From Cepaea nemoralis (Eukaryota; Mollusca; Gastropoda; Stylommatophora; Helicidae), in assembly GCA_014155875.1 (NCBI GenBank), contig JACEFZ010003406.1, positions 127,501 to 191,500 of the forward strand: a stretch of DNA of 64,000 bases. The letters run 5' to 3'. Both the position numbers and the translations under genes were made by a program. The notes under the pieces are model-generated. The model saw nothing but the letters and a program-made list of their open reading frames with translations. It ran no database searches and was not told the origin of the DNA. This document shows positions 33,799 to 45,189 of this stretch, in pieces. The first letter of the stretch is position 1, and every line of letters begins with the position of its first letter.

Positions 33799-34607
33799 AT
33801 CAATACATATGTAATTTCTTACTTTCTCAATCTGGATATTTTTCCTAGATACTTTCCAACGAAATCTAGATATTTATGGATGTTGTTTGGGTCGTTTCTA
33901 GATACTTTTGGTCAAAAAAAAGTGGCAACCCTGGATGCATGTGTGCTGTTGTACCAGTATTTTGTGTGTGTCTGTCACCGCGAAGCCTCAAACTCCCAAA
34001 AGGGAATTAATTAATTTTCTTCCAGCATTACGTCTTCTTTGTATCCATGTAATTGCTCCACATGGAGCATTCTTGGCAGACAAGTCTGGCAGTTGGAGGA
34101 GGGATCAGCCATGGTCTCCATTGTGATGGAGTCTGTCTAGAACTTAAAATGTGCACGCTATATAAACTGTACTTGAATATTACTTTGGCCCACACCCACT
34201 CCATTTGAGAGCAGGCTCAATGTAGATGTCAACAAGCTCAGGTTGACTGCTGCTTCTTTAAATATATGTTAGTGTCTGAGGGTGCATGAAGAAGAAGACC
34301 GCAGTAGAATGACATAAATTCTCCTTGGTGCTGGTAGATTATAATCAACACGCCCTTCTTGCACACTGCTTGATGAGGTCATGCACGTGGTTGAAATGTG
34401 TGTGCTGTTTGTTTATATTGGTAAAAATTACGTCATCACCAGTTCCCGTTTGTTTGTTTAAGTAGTGCAAGATGAACAACTAAAAACAGCAGAGCCCTAC
34501 AACAGTCAGATAACAATACTCTGCATCGCTTGTTTACGATACGATACACTGGTATGTTAACATCTACACTTTGCGTTGATCATTATTGTAGTTTTCGTTG
34601 CTTGAAC

Positions 34608-34919
34608 ATTCATGTCTGGAGGTCTGCGTGGGCGAATGGATAAGAACGCTTATTCTTAAACACCTGTGCTGATGCCAGGGTAGCGGGTTCAACCCCGACA
34701 CGGTCAGCTGGACTAACATGTTGCTTCTCGTACTTGACTTGGGAATGTAAATTACAAGTACCTCTGAAGTCGGAGTGGGTTCACCTGATGGCGTGGGACA
34801 CTGGTATTAGGCAAAGCTAATCCACAAGCAAAATTCAGTCCAATGCACTAGAAGTAGTAGGACATATATGAATTACGCTTGAGTTCAAAGCGAGAGAGCA
34901 CCACACAAAAAAAAAAGAC
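34608..34919 (+). mobile_element. SINE, class-II-like head (copy in unit 2)
   Basis: Head with GTCTGCGTGGGCGAATGGAT and GGGTTCAACCCCGACACGG, then the body with GACTTGGGAATGTAAATTAC, CACCTGATGGCGTGGGACAC and AATCCACAAGCAAAATTCAG, ending in an A-run at 34907-34916. Cleaner partner of 24125-24420. Confidence 0.8.
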
Positions 34920-35224
34920 ATTGACCTCTAATCCACATTCTACACCTCGGCCATCTCTCCACGCGGTCACGTAAGGCTGCTTACTTTCTGCCAGTGACAC
35001 TGTGTCACCGGCACATCTGCTGTCACTTGCACCTTGCCGTCTTGACAGACGATAGCTTGTTACATTGTACTTCATAGCACAAAACCTGGGCTGACAGACA
35101 GACAGAGAGAGAGAGATAGAGAAAGGAGGGGGGGGGGGTTGCAGACAGACCGACACGACATTGGTGGAGTAGTCTGTGAAAATGATCATCTAGCAAATAG
35201 TTGTGGAAGAGATGTGTGAAATAT

Positions 35225-35510
35225 TCAGTGAAACTGATCATATAGGCTAATACTTATGGAAGACATTTGTGAAATAGTCAGTGAAACTGATCATATAGGC
35301 TAATACTTATGGAAGACATTTGTGAAATAGTCAGTGAAACTGATCATATAGGCTAATACTTATGGAAGACATTTGTGAAATAGTCAGTGAAACTGATCAT
35401 ATAGGCTAATACTTATGGAAGACATTTGTGAAATAGTCAGTGAAACTGATCATATAGGCTAATACTTATGGAAGACATTTGTGAAACAGTCAGTGAAACT
35501 GATCATGTAG
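35225..35510. repeat. 53-bp tandem repeat, about 5 units
   Basis: Units repeat AACTGATCATATAGGCTAAT and ACTTATGGAAGACATTTGTG with almost no differences between the central copies. Flanking units diverge (ATCATCTAGCAAATAGTTG). Confidence 0.95.
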
Positions 35511-35840
35511 CAAACAGTTGTAGAAGACACTAATAGTATAGCCTGTTTTACAAATGCGTATAGACAACACGAGAGACGTATGAAACGAAAAAGACGAATG
35601 AGCAAATAAGGTATAGAAAACACAGGAGCAGTCAGTTAACATGAACATACTTGTTTGAGGCTTGTTGTGATTTGCTTGGTGAGGCCTGTGCTCCCATGGA
35701 GGGTAAAGATGAGCAGCACCAGAACAAGGTGGAGGAGGGGAAGAAAAAGAAGGAGAAGAATAAGTCGAAAAAAAAAAAAACACAGAAGAAGAAGAAGACA
35801 ATTCTGCTAACGGCATTGATCTTTTAAAAGACTCGAAACT

Positions 35841-37802
35841 CTGTCGCTTTCTTGTAGTCCATGCCTGTTATGTTGGCTATTATAACTGTCTCATGTACTG
35901 GCCTTTGTCTCACGTACTGCCAAACATTTCTGTTACCGATGTTTCTTTATGCCTTGATGTCAAAACTGTCCAACATCTTCTCTCTCAGTCTCCCTCTGCC
36001 TCTTATCGATTCAAACTCTCCGGTTATCACGACGTACTCCAGCTGTTCCCTGCCCGAACAAATTGAACTGTCTTAGTTTTTATGCGAGTAGCCAGTTCTG
36101 TTTGTGAATTAACTTATTACTGTTTATATCCGTCCATGGTATTCTCGAGTTTCTTCTATAAAACCACATCTCTGCAGTTCCCACGTATTTCCTCACTAAT
36201 CGTTAATTATTCATAAACCTGTACCGTACATCAGGATTGGCTTGATATTACTTTTAAGATCTCAAGTTTTCTCACCTCGATTAGAAGGATATTGATGTTA
36301 CTGGCACCTTGTCGTTTTGACAGACGATAGATTGTTACATTGTGCTTCAAAAAAGGCATAATAACTACAACCCTTGGCGGGGACCAGGGATGGAATTATA
36401 ACTCTCAATAGCACTAAGTATTGGCTGAATTATAGAGACCATGAGTTGTCCATGTAGTATGATCCAAAAGTAACACCAACACATCTGGAACAAGACCAGC
36501 TGTGGGAGCTGCCGGATCAGCAAAGCAATGCTCTAACTGTCCGCCTGTCGGAGCTTCGATCCCAGACTAGTTGCCGACCAAGGCTTAGGGCCTAGTCTCC
36601 CCTGTCATAATCTTTAGTCTTTAGGTTGCATTAACTCGATCTGGGATAAGGCTTGTAACCCCCCTCCCCCCTTTTCCCAATTGCGCTCCTCCATGCGAAG
36701 CCGTTGGTACAATGGGGAGTGTTGGCTTTGGTGAGCGCCGCCCAACATTTAGCGCTAACAGAAAGCAGGCAGCACCGTCCACTGTTATACGGTAGCTCAG
36801 TCATATCTACGACCTGACATCTGTCGCTTTCTTGTAGTCCATGCCTGTTATGTTGGCTATTATAACTGTCTCATGTACTGGCCTTTGTCTCACGTACTGC
36901 CAAACATTTCTGTTACCGATGTTTCTTTATGCCTTGATGTCAAAACTGTCCAACATCTTCTCTCTCAGTCTCCCTCTGCCTCTTATCGATTCAAACTCTC
37001 CGGTTATCACGACGTACTCCAGCTGTTCCCTGCCCGAACAAATTGAACTGTCTTAGTTTTTATGCGAGTAGCCAGTTCTGTTTGTGAATTAACTTATTAC
37101 TGTTTATATCCGTCCATGGTATTCTCGAGTTTCTTCTATAAAACCACATCTCTGCAGTTCCCACGTATTTCCTCACTAATCGTTAATTATTCATAAACCT
37201 GTACCGTACATCAGGATTGGCTTGATATTACTTTTAAGATCTCAAGTTTTCTCACCTCGATTAGAAGGATATTGATGTTACTGGCACCTTGTCGTTTTGA
37301 CAGACGATAGATTGTTACATTGTGCTTCAAAAAAGGCATAATAACTACAACCCTTGGCGGGGACCAGGGATGGAATTATAACTCTCAATAGCACTAAGTA
37401 TTGGCTGAATTATAGAGACCATGAGTTGTCCATGTAGTATGATCCAAAAGTAACACCAACACATCTGGAACAAGACCAGCTGTGGGAGCTGCCGGATCAG
37501 CAAAGCAATGCTCTAACTGTCCGCCTGTCGGAGCTTCGATCCCAGACTAGTTGCCGACCAAGGCTTAGGGCCTAGTCTCCCCTGTCATAATCTTTAGTCT
37601 TTAGGTTGCATTAACTCGATCTGGGATAAGGCTTGTAACCCCCCCCCCCCCCCTTTTCCCAATTGCGCTCCTCCATGCGAAGCCGTTGGTACAATGGGGA
37701 GTGTTGGCTTTGGTGAGCGCCGCCCAACATTTAGCGCTAACAGAAAGCAGGCAGCACCGTCCACTGTTATACGGTAGCTCAGTCATATCTACGACCTGAC
37801 AT
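35841..37802. repeat. 980-bp tandem duplication, two units
   Basis: 35841-36820 and 36821-37802 appear identical apart from the length of one C-run (36660-36672 against 37640-37654). Each contains, on the minus strand at its left end, a LINE C-terminal fragment (EYVVITGEFESIRGRGRLRE, then KMLDSFDIKA) and a possible tRNA-like stretch near CGGAGCTTCGATCCCAGAC. Confidence 0.95.
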
Positions 37803-37879
37803 TCAACAACAAAGCTATATTGCACATAGTATTCTTCATTGTCAGAAATTCAGCCTTTGCTTGGACTACTGTACGTGTG

Positions 37880-38050
37880 CCGGCTTTTTGACGAAGGAGT
37901 TGCGTACGCAATTCACAATCCTGCACACCGCGTTCAAAACACAGCTGCGAGCGATTCGGAAGCAGCCCGCCTTTCGTTGATTTTCATTTGAAAATGCTGG
38001 GGTTGACTGCGACGTCCTGTAATGGATATGCAACTAACTTTTTAACTCTA
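37880..38050 (+). mobile_element. SINE fragment
   Basis: CGTTCAAAACACAGCTGCGA and the tail GGGGTTGACTGCGACGTCCT plus GTAATGGATATGCAACTAA match the SINE at 60300-60545. The middle with the TGGCAAACTAC motif is missing. A shorter tail-only piece is at 41215-41275. Confidence 0.65.
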
Positions 38051-39079
38051 CTAAACACATCAACCATCTGCTGTTATCAAAGTACACACATACTTCAATA
38101 CATCGGCTTGTTTTGAAACTAGTTCATCTGCAAACGTCATTAGGAGGATAGTGTCGAGAATGTCTATAAGCTTCATACACAACAATACGACCTTACGCAA
38201 CGATTCATTGTTACCATTGAAAGATTTGCTGTGGAAATAATGGAGTCATTTTATTACGAACAGCCAGATTAAACCCAGTTGCCGCGGGACGTTGCAGTGT
38301 CAATATCGAAAGTTATCTCTCTGGCTTTTCATTTTTATTCCATCCCAACACCCTTGACGTCTGTCATTCTGTCCTTCCCTCTCGTTGTCTTTATCTCCCT
38401 GTCAATCCAAACTCATAAAGGCAAGGGCTGGAGCGATGTTATTGGAAAATTATTCACATGTGGGCTTCATATTTCTTTAACACAGTGCTTCTACAAATGT
38501 ATGCTGTCGGCAGAGCTCAGCGCCAGATTTAAACTATATGAGGCTCTGAGCCACACATTATGGTGCCTCTTTGCATATACATATATACCTCTGCAGCCGC
38601 AATGGCATGGTGTTTAGTAGGCGTGCATGAAAAGATAGTGGTCCGAGTTTAACTGATTTACTGCCAAACAAAGAAGTGGGTTTGGACCAAACAGAAATTC
38701 ATTGAAGAAAATGGGAGTAGGGGTGTTTCACAATAATGATGTAAAAATAGTTAAAATTGTGGCAGATATATTGTATTATATATCACGTTAAATGAGACTG
38801 CACAAGGAACATGAAGTGTTAATAATGCTGTGCGAAGTTAGAAACATTAAATAAAAGGGATGACAATTTTTTTACTTTTTACTTACCAAGGCTTATCCTT
38901 TGAAGATAATCCTGTAAAATTTACTGAATAAATGATAAACACACCACTTTACTTCACCAATATCACAAGAACTGCTCCATAACACAAATAAAACACAATT
39001 TAAACATAATATATTGAAGCACACCATTTTCACACAAAATGAAAAATTTTGGGAACACACGAAGCAGATTGTACTGAGA

Positions 39080-39080
<1 letters not shown>
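38051..39080. other. APBB intron, no gene seen
   Basis: The 112-codon + frame at 38279-38617 has no motif I recognise and no splice context that fits the APBB phase. AT-rich towards the right end. Confidence 0.5.

Positions 39081-39084
<4 letters not shown>

Positions 39085-39162
<78 letters not shown>
39085..39162. repeat. (AT)n microsatellite
   Basis: AT run with one AA slip. It lies directly left of the LINE fragment 39175-39745, possibly at its insertion edge. Confidence 0.95.
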
Positions 39163-39166
<4 letters not shown>

Positions 39167-39174
39167 TTAATATA

Positions 39175-39745
39175 TGCTTTTGGACCTATCAAAGACGTAT
39201 TACTTGGGTGGGGGTAAATATAAGACGGCAGGAAAAATTTCATAACGATGCAACAGACAGTTTTCAAAATAACTGATCGTGAATGAAGGCATTCATTTCT
39301 GGACAGACTATAGTGGATGAAGTTACGCGAGTACATTCAAAATGCAAGTGATACGGGAAACAACAGAGGCATGTATGAAGGGATAAAGAGTCCTGCGGTC
39401 CAATAATTAAAAGAAGTGCACCACTGAAACCCGTGACTGGAGAAAGCATCATTGATAAGAAACAGCAGATTGACAGATGGGTAGAGCACTATTTAGAGCT
39501 TTACTCAAGTGAGACCAAATTAGCGGATGATGCCCTCAACGCCATAGAGGCCCTGCCGTCTATTGACCACCTGGACACACTTCAGACCATAACAGAAGTT
39601 AAGTTATTAATTTGCTTCTGGCAAGGCTTCGGGTAAGGATGGGATTCCAATAGAGTGGACAAGACACCCGCTCTACAGATACACCAGCTAATAGAGCTAT
39701 GCTGGCGAGAAAGACAAGACCCACAGGGTTTAAAAGATTTAAGCA
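39175..39745 (+). pseudogene. LINE ORF2 fragment, + arm of an inverted pair
   Basis: It reads ESIIDKKQQIDRWVEHYLEL, SSETKLADDALNAIEALPSI and KDGIPIEW after a frameshift, the segment just before the RT domain in this LINE group. The same sequence in the opposite strand is at 47482-48058, at roughly 90-95 % identity by eye. Confidence 0.75.
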
Positions 39746-40970
39746 TCATAACACACACACACACACACCCACACACACACACAATTTACTATTTGGTTAT
39801 AATTATTATTCTTTTAAATTTAATTATTTAAATACTCCTTAAATACTTTGTGATAGGCAAAGCAAATTTAGGGACACAAGTGTGGCCCATTACCGGAAGC
39901 ATGATTCGACATGTGCTATCATATTATGACAACTTTCACTGCTAGTGTTGTTTTCCATTATGACCGCTTGCTAAATAATTTAACTGAATACTGCACGTGG
40001 TATTAGTTTTAGAATCTTTCACAAAGTTCTTTAAATCAGAATAACTATAATCTAAAATTGTTTAAAACGCTAATTTGATGAAAATCTACGCAGTGGGTGG
40101 GAACCAGAAGGCGTTGCCATTTCTAAATTAATCAAAACAAACTAATCAAACACTCGTTTTGTCAAAAAAAAAAAAAAAAAAAACGAATCTGCACGTCTTG
40201 TCTGACACTGATCAAAGGGCACTATTTTATGTGTGTAACATTTCAATTACCAGGCACTAAAAATTGCGGAAAATAAGAAAAAATGAAACAAATAACGCAC
40301 TGTATACCAAGTCGAAGTATCGGTTCCCGACAGCCCAGTGCAGTTCCATTGCACCGATGTATCGGCTTCTGCCAATACGACTCTGGAGTCGATCCAGCCT
40401 CTTAGCCTCATAAACACGTCTTCCGGACAATTTATCAGCATTTTCTGGGAATTGTCTGGAGAAGGAAAGCCGACGAGGAAGAGATTTAACCACCTCATCT
40501 CGTATCTCATGGCCATCACACTCTGCTAAGGAACTATCGTTACCTTTTAGCTATATATTCAACTTGTTACGAGTCATTTACAGGACTTTCTGATCAACCA
40601 AACCCTAAGTTGATCTTCTAGCCAGTTGTACTCTCAGTAGTTTGCCATTGCTTTCTGAACGAGACGCCAGCATTTAATTCCAGTTGATCAGTATAGGGAA
40701 TGAGCCTCATATTCCGTCATCAGCGAACCATTTTTACGGACTGTATATACCTAATTCAACATATAAACGGGAACTGTGTGTGGGGGGGGGGGGGGGGGAG
40801 GTGGGTTCGAAGCCATCTTGAAAATAATGTCCATGGTTGCATTAGATTTAGAAGCAGGCCGTCCTACCCTGGTTTTCATTTAATGATTTGAGTTCCGGTC
40901 GTTCAGAAATCGATGGCAAACTACGTAAATTGCCAAGAAATCACAAACAGCCATACAATGGTGATCTGAC
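39746..40970. other. APBB intron with simple repeats, no gene seen
   Basis: (CA)n at 39752-39783, a poly-A at 40165-40184, a SINE scrap with CAGTAGTTTGCCATTGCTTT at 40634-40660, and a G-run at 40783-40798. Confidence 0.5.
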
Positions 40971-41210
40971 GAATTATGATACATTGTTTGTGGTCACGTT
41001 ATGAGAAGGAATAATTAGAGAATTTGGTGACAACTGGCAAGATCGAGGGGAAGAGAACAAGGGGAAGGCAGAGAAGTAAATACCTGGTGGGTTAGCCACG
41101 TGGTATGGTCGAGACAAGAACACTGAGCTGATCCACGATTCTGGTGATCGAGTGAGATGGCGAAACATGACCGCCCACGCTTATCGGTACAACACATAAT
41201 GAATGAATTA
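40970..41210 (+). pseudogene. LINE ORF2 C-terminal fragment
   Basis: The frames give CGHVMRRNN, LARSRGREQGEGREV, WWVSHVVWSRQEH and SSEMAKHDRPRLSVQHI. With one-base shifts this matches the TTGKIEGKRGRGRxRE...HG tail of the RTE-like ORF2 at 8324. Related pieces are at 7740-8240 and in 35841-37802. Confidence 0.55.
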
Positions 41211-41867
41211 AGAAATGGTGGGGTTGACTGCGACTTCTGTAAAAGACATACAACTAGCTTTTCACGTTTAAGACGGTCGCCGTGCCTTTAAAATCACAGT
41301 CACCCGGGTGCGCATATGTCTGTCAGTCTGCCTGCACGCTGAGACCTATCCTCCATCTTTGCCCACTGCGCAGTTCCGTCGTTTGTAATAAAATCGCCAT
41401 CTTTCCTGGATTCGGTCACGTGCCTGCAATGAATCAGATGTGTGGGCGAACATTTGTGCGGTAATTCAGGGGCACTGTAGTCCCCGCCAGGTCAACAAAC
41501 ACCGGCAGAGATGCAGCGCTCTTTGTGAGTACTTCAGCAGACGGTAGGGATGTGTTGTCCCTGGCGCGAAATTTGACACTGCATAATAACGAAGTAGGAG
41601 AAGCGTGCCTAGAAGAAAGGCGAGTTTTGTGAAAATAAATACAAAATTGATGATAATTTGCATTTGGGAGGCTGACATTGAATGCGTTTCGTGTGTTTAT
41701 ATCGTCTGCTGGTTGTTAAAGTTGTTGCATAATTTAAGCTTGGGTTCATAGCCAAGTGCGTGAGTGGTTCGTTGTTTTTCGTTTTGTTACTGTTGTAATA
41801 ATTCGTTTGAGTTTGTTGTCTTGAATGCGTTCAGTCCCAAACAGTTCCAGTGTTAACTAGCTCTTTC

Positions 41868-42345
41868 AGTGCCAGTGTGGACGCCCAGAAGTGGCAGTGC
41901 TTAAGTGGCATATTAGGCCACGAGAGAAATGTTATTTTCTGTGGTGACTTCAACGCTAAAGGCAGATCATGGGGAAACACGTCCTCCAATACACAGGGGG
42001 AGGAGCTCGAGACTGCACTGGAAACCATCGACCTGGTTTGTATCAACAGTGGCGGTGTCACCAGGACAGCAAGCCGTCCGGGCGATGAGGACAGTGCTAT
42101 TGATCTGGCGCTAGTTTCACCTTCACTCACTACAGTGTGTAGATGGAGTGTCGTAGGACACCATGGCAGCGACCACCACCCTTGCAGCATACTGGTGGAG
42201 AAAGGCAGAACCAGGCAGCACAAGCTAAAGGTAAAGACGTTCCAGTATGACAGTACAGGGCAAGATGTGGTGAGTAAAATAAGACGTGAACAAGCGCAGA
42301 ACGTTTCAGGGCAGGAAAAAAAGCTGGGAGCAGCCACCGTGGTGG
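41868..42345 (+). pseudogene. LINE endonuclease, C-terminal half
   Basis: It reads NVIFCGDFNAKGRSWGNTSS (Asp, Asn), IDLVCINSGGVTRTASRPGD, SAIDLALVSPSLTT and WSVVGHHGSDHHPCSILVEK (Asp-His). The N-terminal half with the first Asn and Glu is lost by 5' truncation. The frame breaks near the A-run at 42317-42323; after it the RT frame continues. Confidence 0.85.
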
Positions 42346-45015
42346 AGTTTCGAGGTGGAGAAGGCTTGGGTGGATAAGCGTAGTGCTGTAAGGAGATGGC
42401 AAAATGCCAAGAAGAACAGAGCTGGTCATCCTAGTCCCTGCTTGCACTTAGAAAGAGAGATGCACACAAAAGTAAGCTATTTCAAAAAACTGGTCAAGGT
42501 TGTTAAAAGCGAACAATGGGCAGAGGTGTGTCAAAGAGTAAGCACAGACAAGTTATTGAAATTGTTCTGGCGACTACATAAAAGCATGAGTGGTGTAGTC
42601 AAGAATAAGAGCATTTCTGACTTCCAAGGTGCTGACCTCATCTGGCAGAGGACTGACGAGGACAAGGGCAAAGCCCTCTTTGAACGCTACCTTGAGCAGA
42701 GCAACCAGACAGACATGGGAGGCCGAAATCTGGCCAAGGAGGTCACCTCAGACAGATGCAAGGCCCAGAACACTTCGGATGAAGACACAGTGACAGTGAA
42801 AGAAATCAAGGCTGTGCTTCGACGATCAAAAAACAGTGCTCCAGGTCCTGATGGCATAAGATACGACGACATAAATAGGTGTACCGACAATGAGCTAGAG
42901 AAACTAGCAGACATGTACAACAACAGTATAGGGAGTGCTAGCATCAAGGAGGAATGGTTACACAGCTACCTGATTCCCTTGCCGAAGCCTGACAAAGACC
43001 ACAAAAAAATTCAGGGATATCGAATTATAACCATGCAGAATACAATAGGCAAGCTGCTGGAGAAGGTAATTGCCAGGAAAATATCAAGCCAACTAGAGAG
43101 GCAAGGTGTTTTCCCACCTACCCTGGGTGGGTACCGTCCAAAAAGAGAAACCTGGACCAATGCAGCAGTCTTTGCCCAGGATGTCTATGAAGGTTTCCAC
43201 GCAGGCACTGAAACCGTTGCTGCAGCGATTGATCTTGAGGACGCATACAACAGAGTACCACTGGATTTTTTAATGTTTCAGCTTCTCGAACTAAACGTAA
43301 GTCCATTCCTCCTTAGTTGGATCGCTGCAGCCCTCTTCCAACGGAAAGTAGTTTTTAGATGTGGCAGTTGGACTTCGGAACCAACAACAATATATCCTGG
43401 CCTACCACAGGGATCACCATTATCTCCGGTACTGTTCAACGCCTACACAGTGAGAATCACCAGTGAGCAGATCACTGGACCTGGCAGGACATTGTCATAT
43501 GCCGATGATGTTTTAGTGTATCGTCAGGGTAAGGATAGAGAGGAGGTTGCTGTGGAACTACAAACCGAACTCAATCGCATAAGTACTTGGTGTGATGAAG
43601 CTGGGGCAATGGTCAACCCAACAAAGGCAACAGTGACTTGGTTCTCGTTGAATAATCATATTGTCAACACTCCAACACCAACTGTAATGCTGTGTTCAGA
43701 GACGGTGGAAAGAACGCAGGCAATGAATTACCTGGGGATACGGTTTGATCGAAGCCTTGCTTATAATGTGCACATAGACCAGGTGATAACAAAGGCCAAG
43801 CGGGGTTTGGCAGCGATGCGGGTGATGGCGGCAGCAAACTGTGAGCAGCGCCATCTATGTCTTCTGTACGAGGGGCTGGTCATGTCTGTTTTGGAGTATG
43901 CAATGGCAATCCTGACTCTCAGCCATAAGCAGATAGAAAGGATGGAAAGGATACAGAATGAAGCTATGCGCATTATTCTTGGATGTACAAGAGATACAGC
44001 ATGCAGGGCGATGCGCTACCTTCTTGATTTTCCAACCATTGAAGAGAGAATACAAGGTTGCAGGGCACGCGCCTACCTCAGAATTAACGCAAACACACAA
44101 CATCCACTGCATAGTGAAATTAGGAAGGTGAAGGGCAGCAGGTTAAAAAGAGGACGGTCGTGGATGGGTCAAGCCGAAGACATTCTTCAACAGGTGTGTT
44201 CACTTGAGGACTTAGAACCTGGCGAGGAGTGGGTGCAAGTGCCAACAGACTTCTGCACATCCTTTTCAGTTTGCATCCAACTAGATAGAAAATGCAGACA
44301 AGAAAATCCGGCTGCTGTTGAGGCTGAAGTACAAGCGTTGATTTTCGAGAATTCGCTAGACGGTGACGCGGTCATCTACACAGATGGGTCGGTCGTCCGA
44401 CATGTGAGAAGCTCATGGGCCTTTACAGCTCGGGCCGGAGGGAGAATTGTGAAGGAGGACTCTGGTGCTTTCACTGAAACCACAAGTAGCCTGACCATGG
44501 AAGTCATGGCAGTAAGTAAAGCAATAACATGGCTCGAGACACAGACATTCACTAGGGCTTGTTTCCTTAGCGACTCAATGAACATGATCAAGAGGATAGA
44601 GGAGGGGTCGATCCGAAGAGAATGGTTGCTGCCTCTGGAGCGGTCTCGATTGGCAAAGATTAGTTTCATCTTCGTGCCAGGGCGTGCGGGAGTACAAGGA
44701 AATGAGCGGGCTGACAAGCTCGCAGTTGAGGCTACTGTGGAGGGCGGACGCGCCATGGACCATGCCGACATTCTGAATGCTCTACGAGAAGTAAGACTTT
44801 TGCGAGAACCAAGTGATGACTGTGAATCTACAACAATGGCCAGACTGCGAGAGCAGCAAATTAAAAGAGGGGTGGCCAAACAAGAACACTACGCAGGAAG
44901 CCAAAGAAGATTGATAAACCAACACAGAACTGGCGTCGTTAGCCGCTACACGTTGCGGGATTTGCTGAGGAGGGGATCCGAGCACTTATGGACTGAATGG
45001 TTCGATGTGCAATGA
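42286..45015 (+). CDS. LINE reverse transcriptase plus RNase H
   Basis: 909 codons as an open frame; the natural sequence probably joins the endonuclease around 42320, so the first ~12 codons are likely out of the original frame. RT landmarks: SAPGPDGIRYDDINRCTDNE, YRIITMQNTIGKLLEKVI, AAIDLEDAYNRVPLDFLM (catalytic Asp), GLPQGSPLSPVLFNAYTV and LSYADDVLVYRQ (Asp pair near 43500). RNase H: AVIYTDGSVVRHV (Asp), TMEVMAVSKAITWL (Glu), CFLSDSMNMIKRI (Asp), PGRAGVQGNERADKLAVEA (Asp). All four RNase H acidic residues are present. This is the most intact retrotransposon protein in the window. Confidence 0.9.
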   Translation: MNKRRTFQGRKKSWEQPPWWSFEVEKAWVDKRSAVRRWQNAKKNRAGHPSPCLHLEREMHTKVSYFKKLVKVVKSEQWAEVCQRVSTDKLLKLFWRLHKSMSGVVKNKSISDFQGADLIWQRTDEDKGKALFERYLEQSNQTDMGGRNLAKEVTSDRCKAQNTSDEDTVTVKEIKAVLRRSKNSAPGPDGIRYDDINRCTDNELEKLADMYNNSIGSASIKEEWLHSYLIPLPKPDKDHKKIQGYRIITMQNTIGKLLEKVIARKISSQLERQGVFPPTLGGYRPKRETWTNAAVFAQDVYEGFHAGTETVAAAIDLEDAYNRVPLDFLMFQLLELNVSPFLLSWIAAALFQRKVVFRCGSWTSEPTTIYPGLPQGSPLSPVLFNAYTVRITSEQITGPGRTLSYADDVLVYRQGKDREEVAVELQTELNRISTWCDEAGAMVNPTKATVTWFSLNNHIVNTPTPTVMLCSETVERTQAMNYLGIRFDRSLAYNVHIDQVITKAKRGLAAMRVMAAANCEQRHLCLLYEGLVMSVLEYAMAILTLSHKQIERMERIQNEAMRIILGCTRDTACRAMRYLLDFPTIEERIQGCRARAYLRINANTQHPLHSEIRKVKGSRLKRGRSWMGQAEDILQQVCSLEDLEPGEEWVQVPTDFCTSFSVCIQLDRKCRQENPAAVEAEVQALIFENSLDGDAVIYTDGSVVRHVRSSWAFTARAGGRIVKEDSGAFTETTSSLTMEVMAVSKAITWLETQTFTRACFLSDSMNMIKRIEEGSIRREWLLPLERSRLAKISFIFVPGRAGVQGNERADKLAVEATVEGGRAMDHADILNALREVRLLREPSDDCESTTMARLREQQIKRGVAKQEHYAGSQRRLINQHRTGVVSRYTLRDLLRRGSEHLWTEWFDVQ

Positions 45016-45028
45016 GGATGATCTGTCG

Positions 45029-45060
<32 letters not shown>

Positions 45061-45189
45061 GCTCTTTCTGTCTGAGAAGGGGGAAAAGTAATGAGTGGGG
45101 ATAGAGTGATGATGTGAGATTATAGTTAACGCATACTTTTTTTGTTTGATTCATTGTGTTCTGTTCTTTCTTTCGTTTATATTTACCTC

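Larger units (their letters stand above)
26728..33933 (+). mobile_element. hAT transposon with nested LINE, 7.2 kb
   Basis: The ends are CATAGTTGCCATTCT and the complement of AAAGTGGCAACCCTG, an imperfect terminal inverted repeat. The exact 8-bp target duplication GATGCATG is at 26720-26727 and 33934-33941. Subterminal CTAGATA motifs recur near both ends (for example 26741, 26823, 33846, 33869, 33899), as expected for hAT transposase binding sites. The empty site is visible at 23463 in unit 1. Inside are a transposase remnant (27186-28424), an Ingi-like LINE on the minus strand (about 29220-33525) and a SINE (33540-33798). Confidence 0.85.
41855..45068 (+). mobile_element. I-like LINE, 5'-truncated, with CTAA tail
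   Basis: The element runs from 41868 to about 45055. Direct repeats AACTAGCTCTTTC are at 41855-41867 and 45056-45068. It holds the last part of an endonuclease, then RT and RNase H, and ends GAGGATGATCTGTCGACT followed by (CTAA)n. A very truncated relative with the same tail is at 7160-7653. The intact duplications and mostly open frame suggest a young insertion. Confidence 0.9.

Noticed and set aside
41831..42447. Minus-strand frames opposite the LINE endonuclease
   Set aside because: Antisense shadows of a domain with clear catalytic motifs on the + strand.
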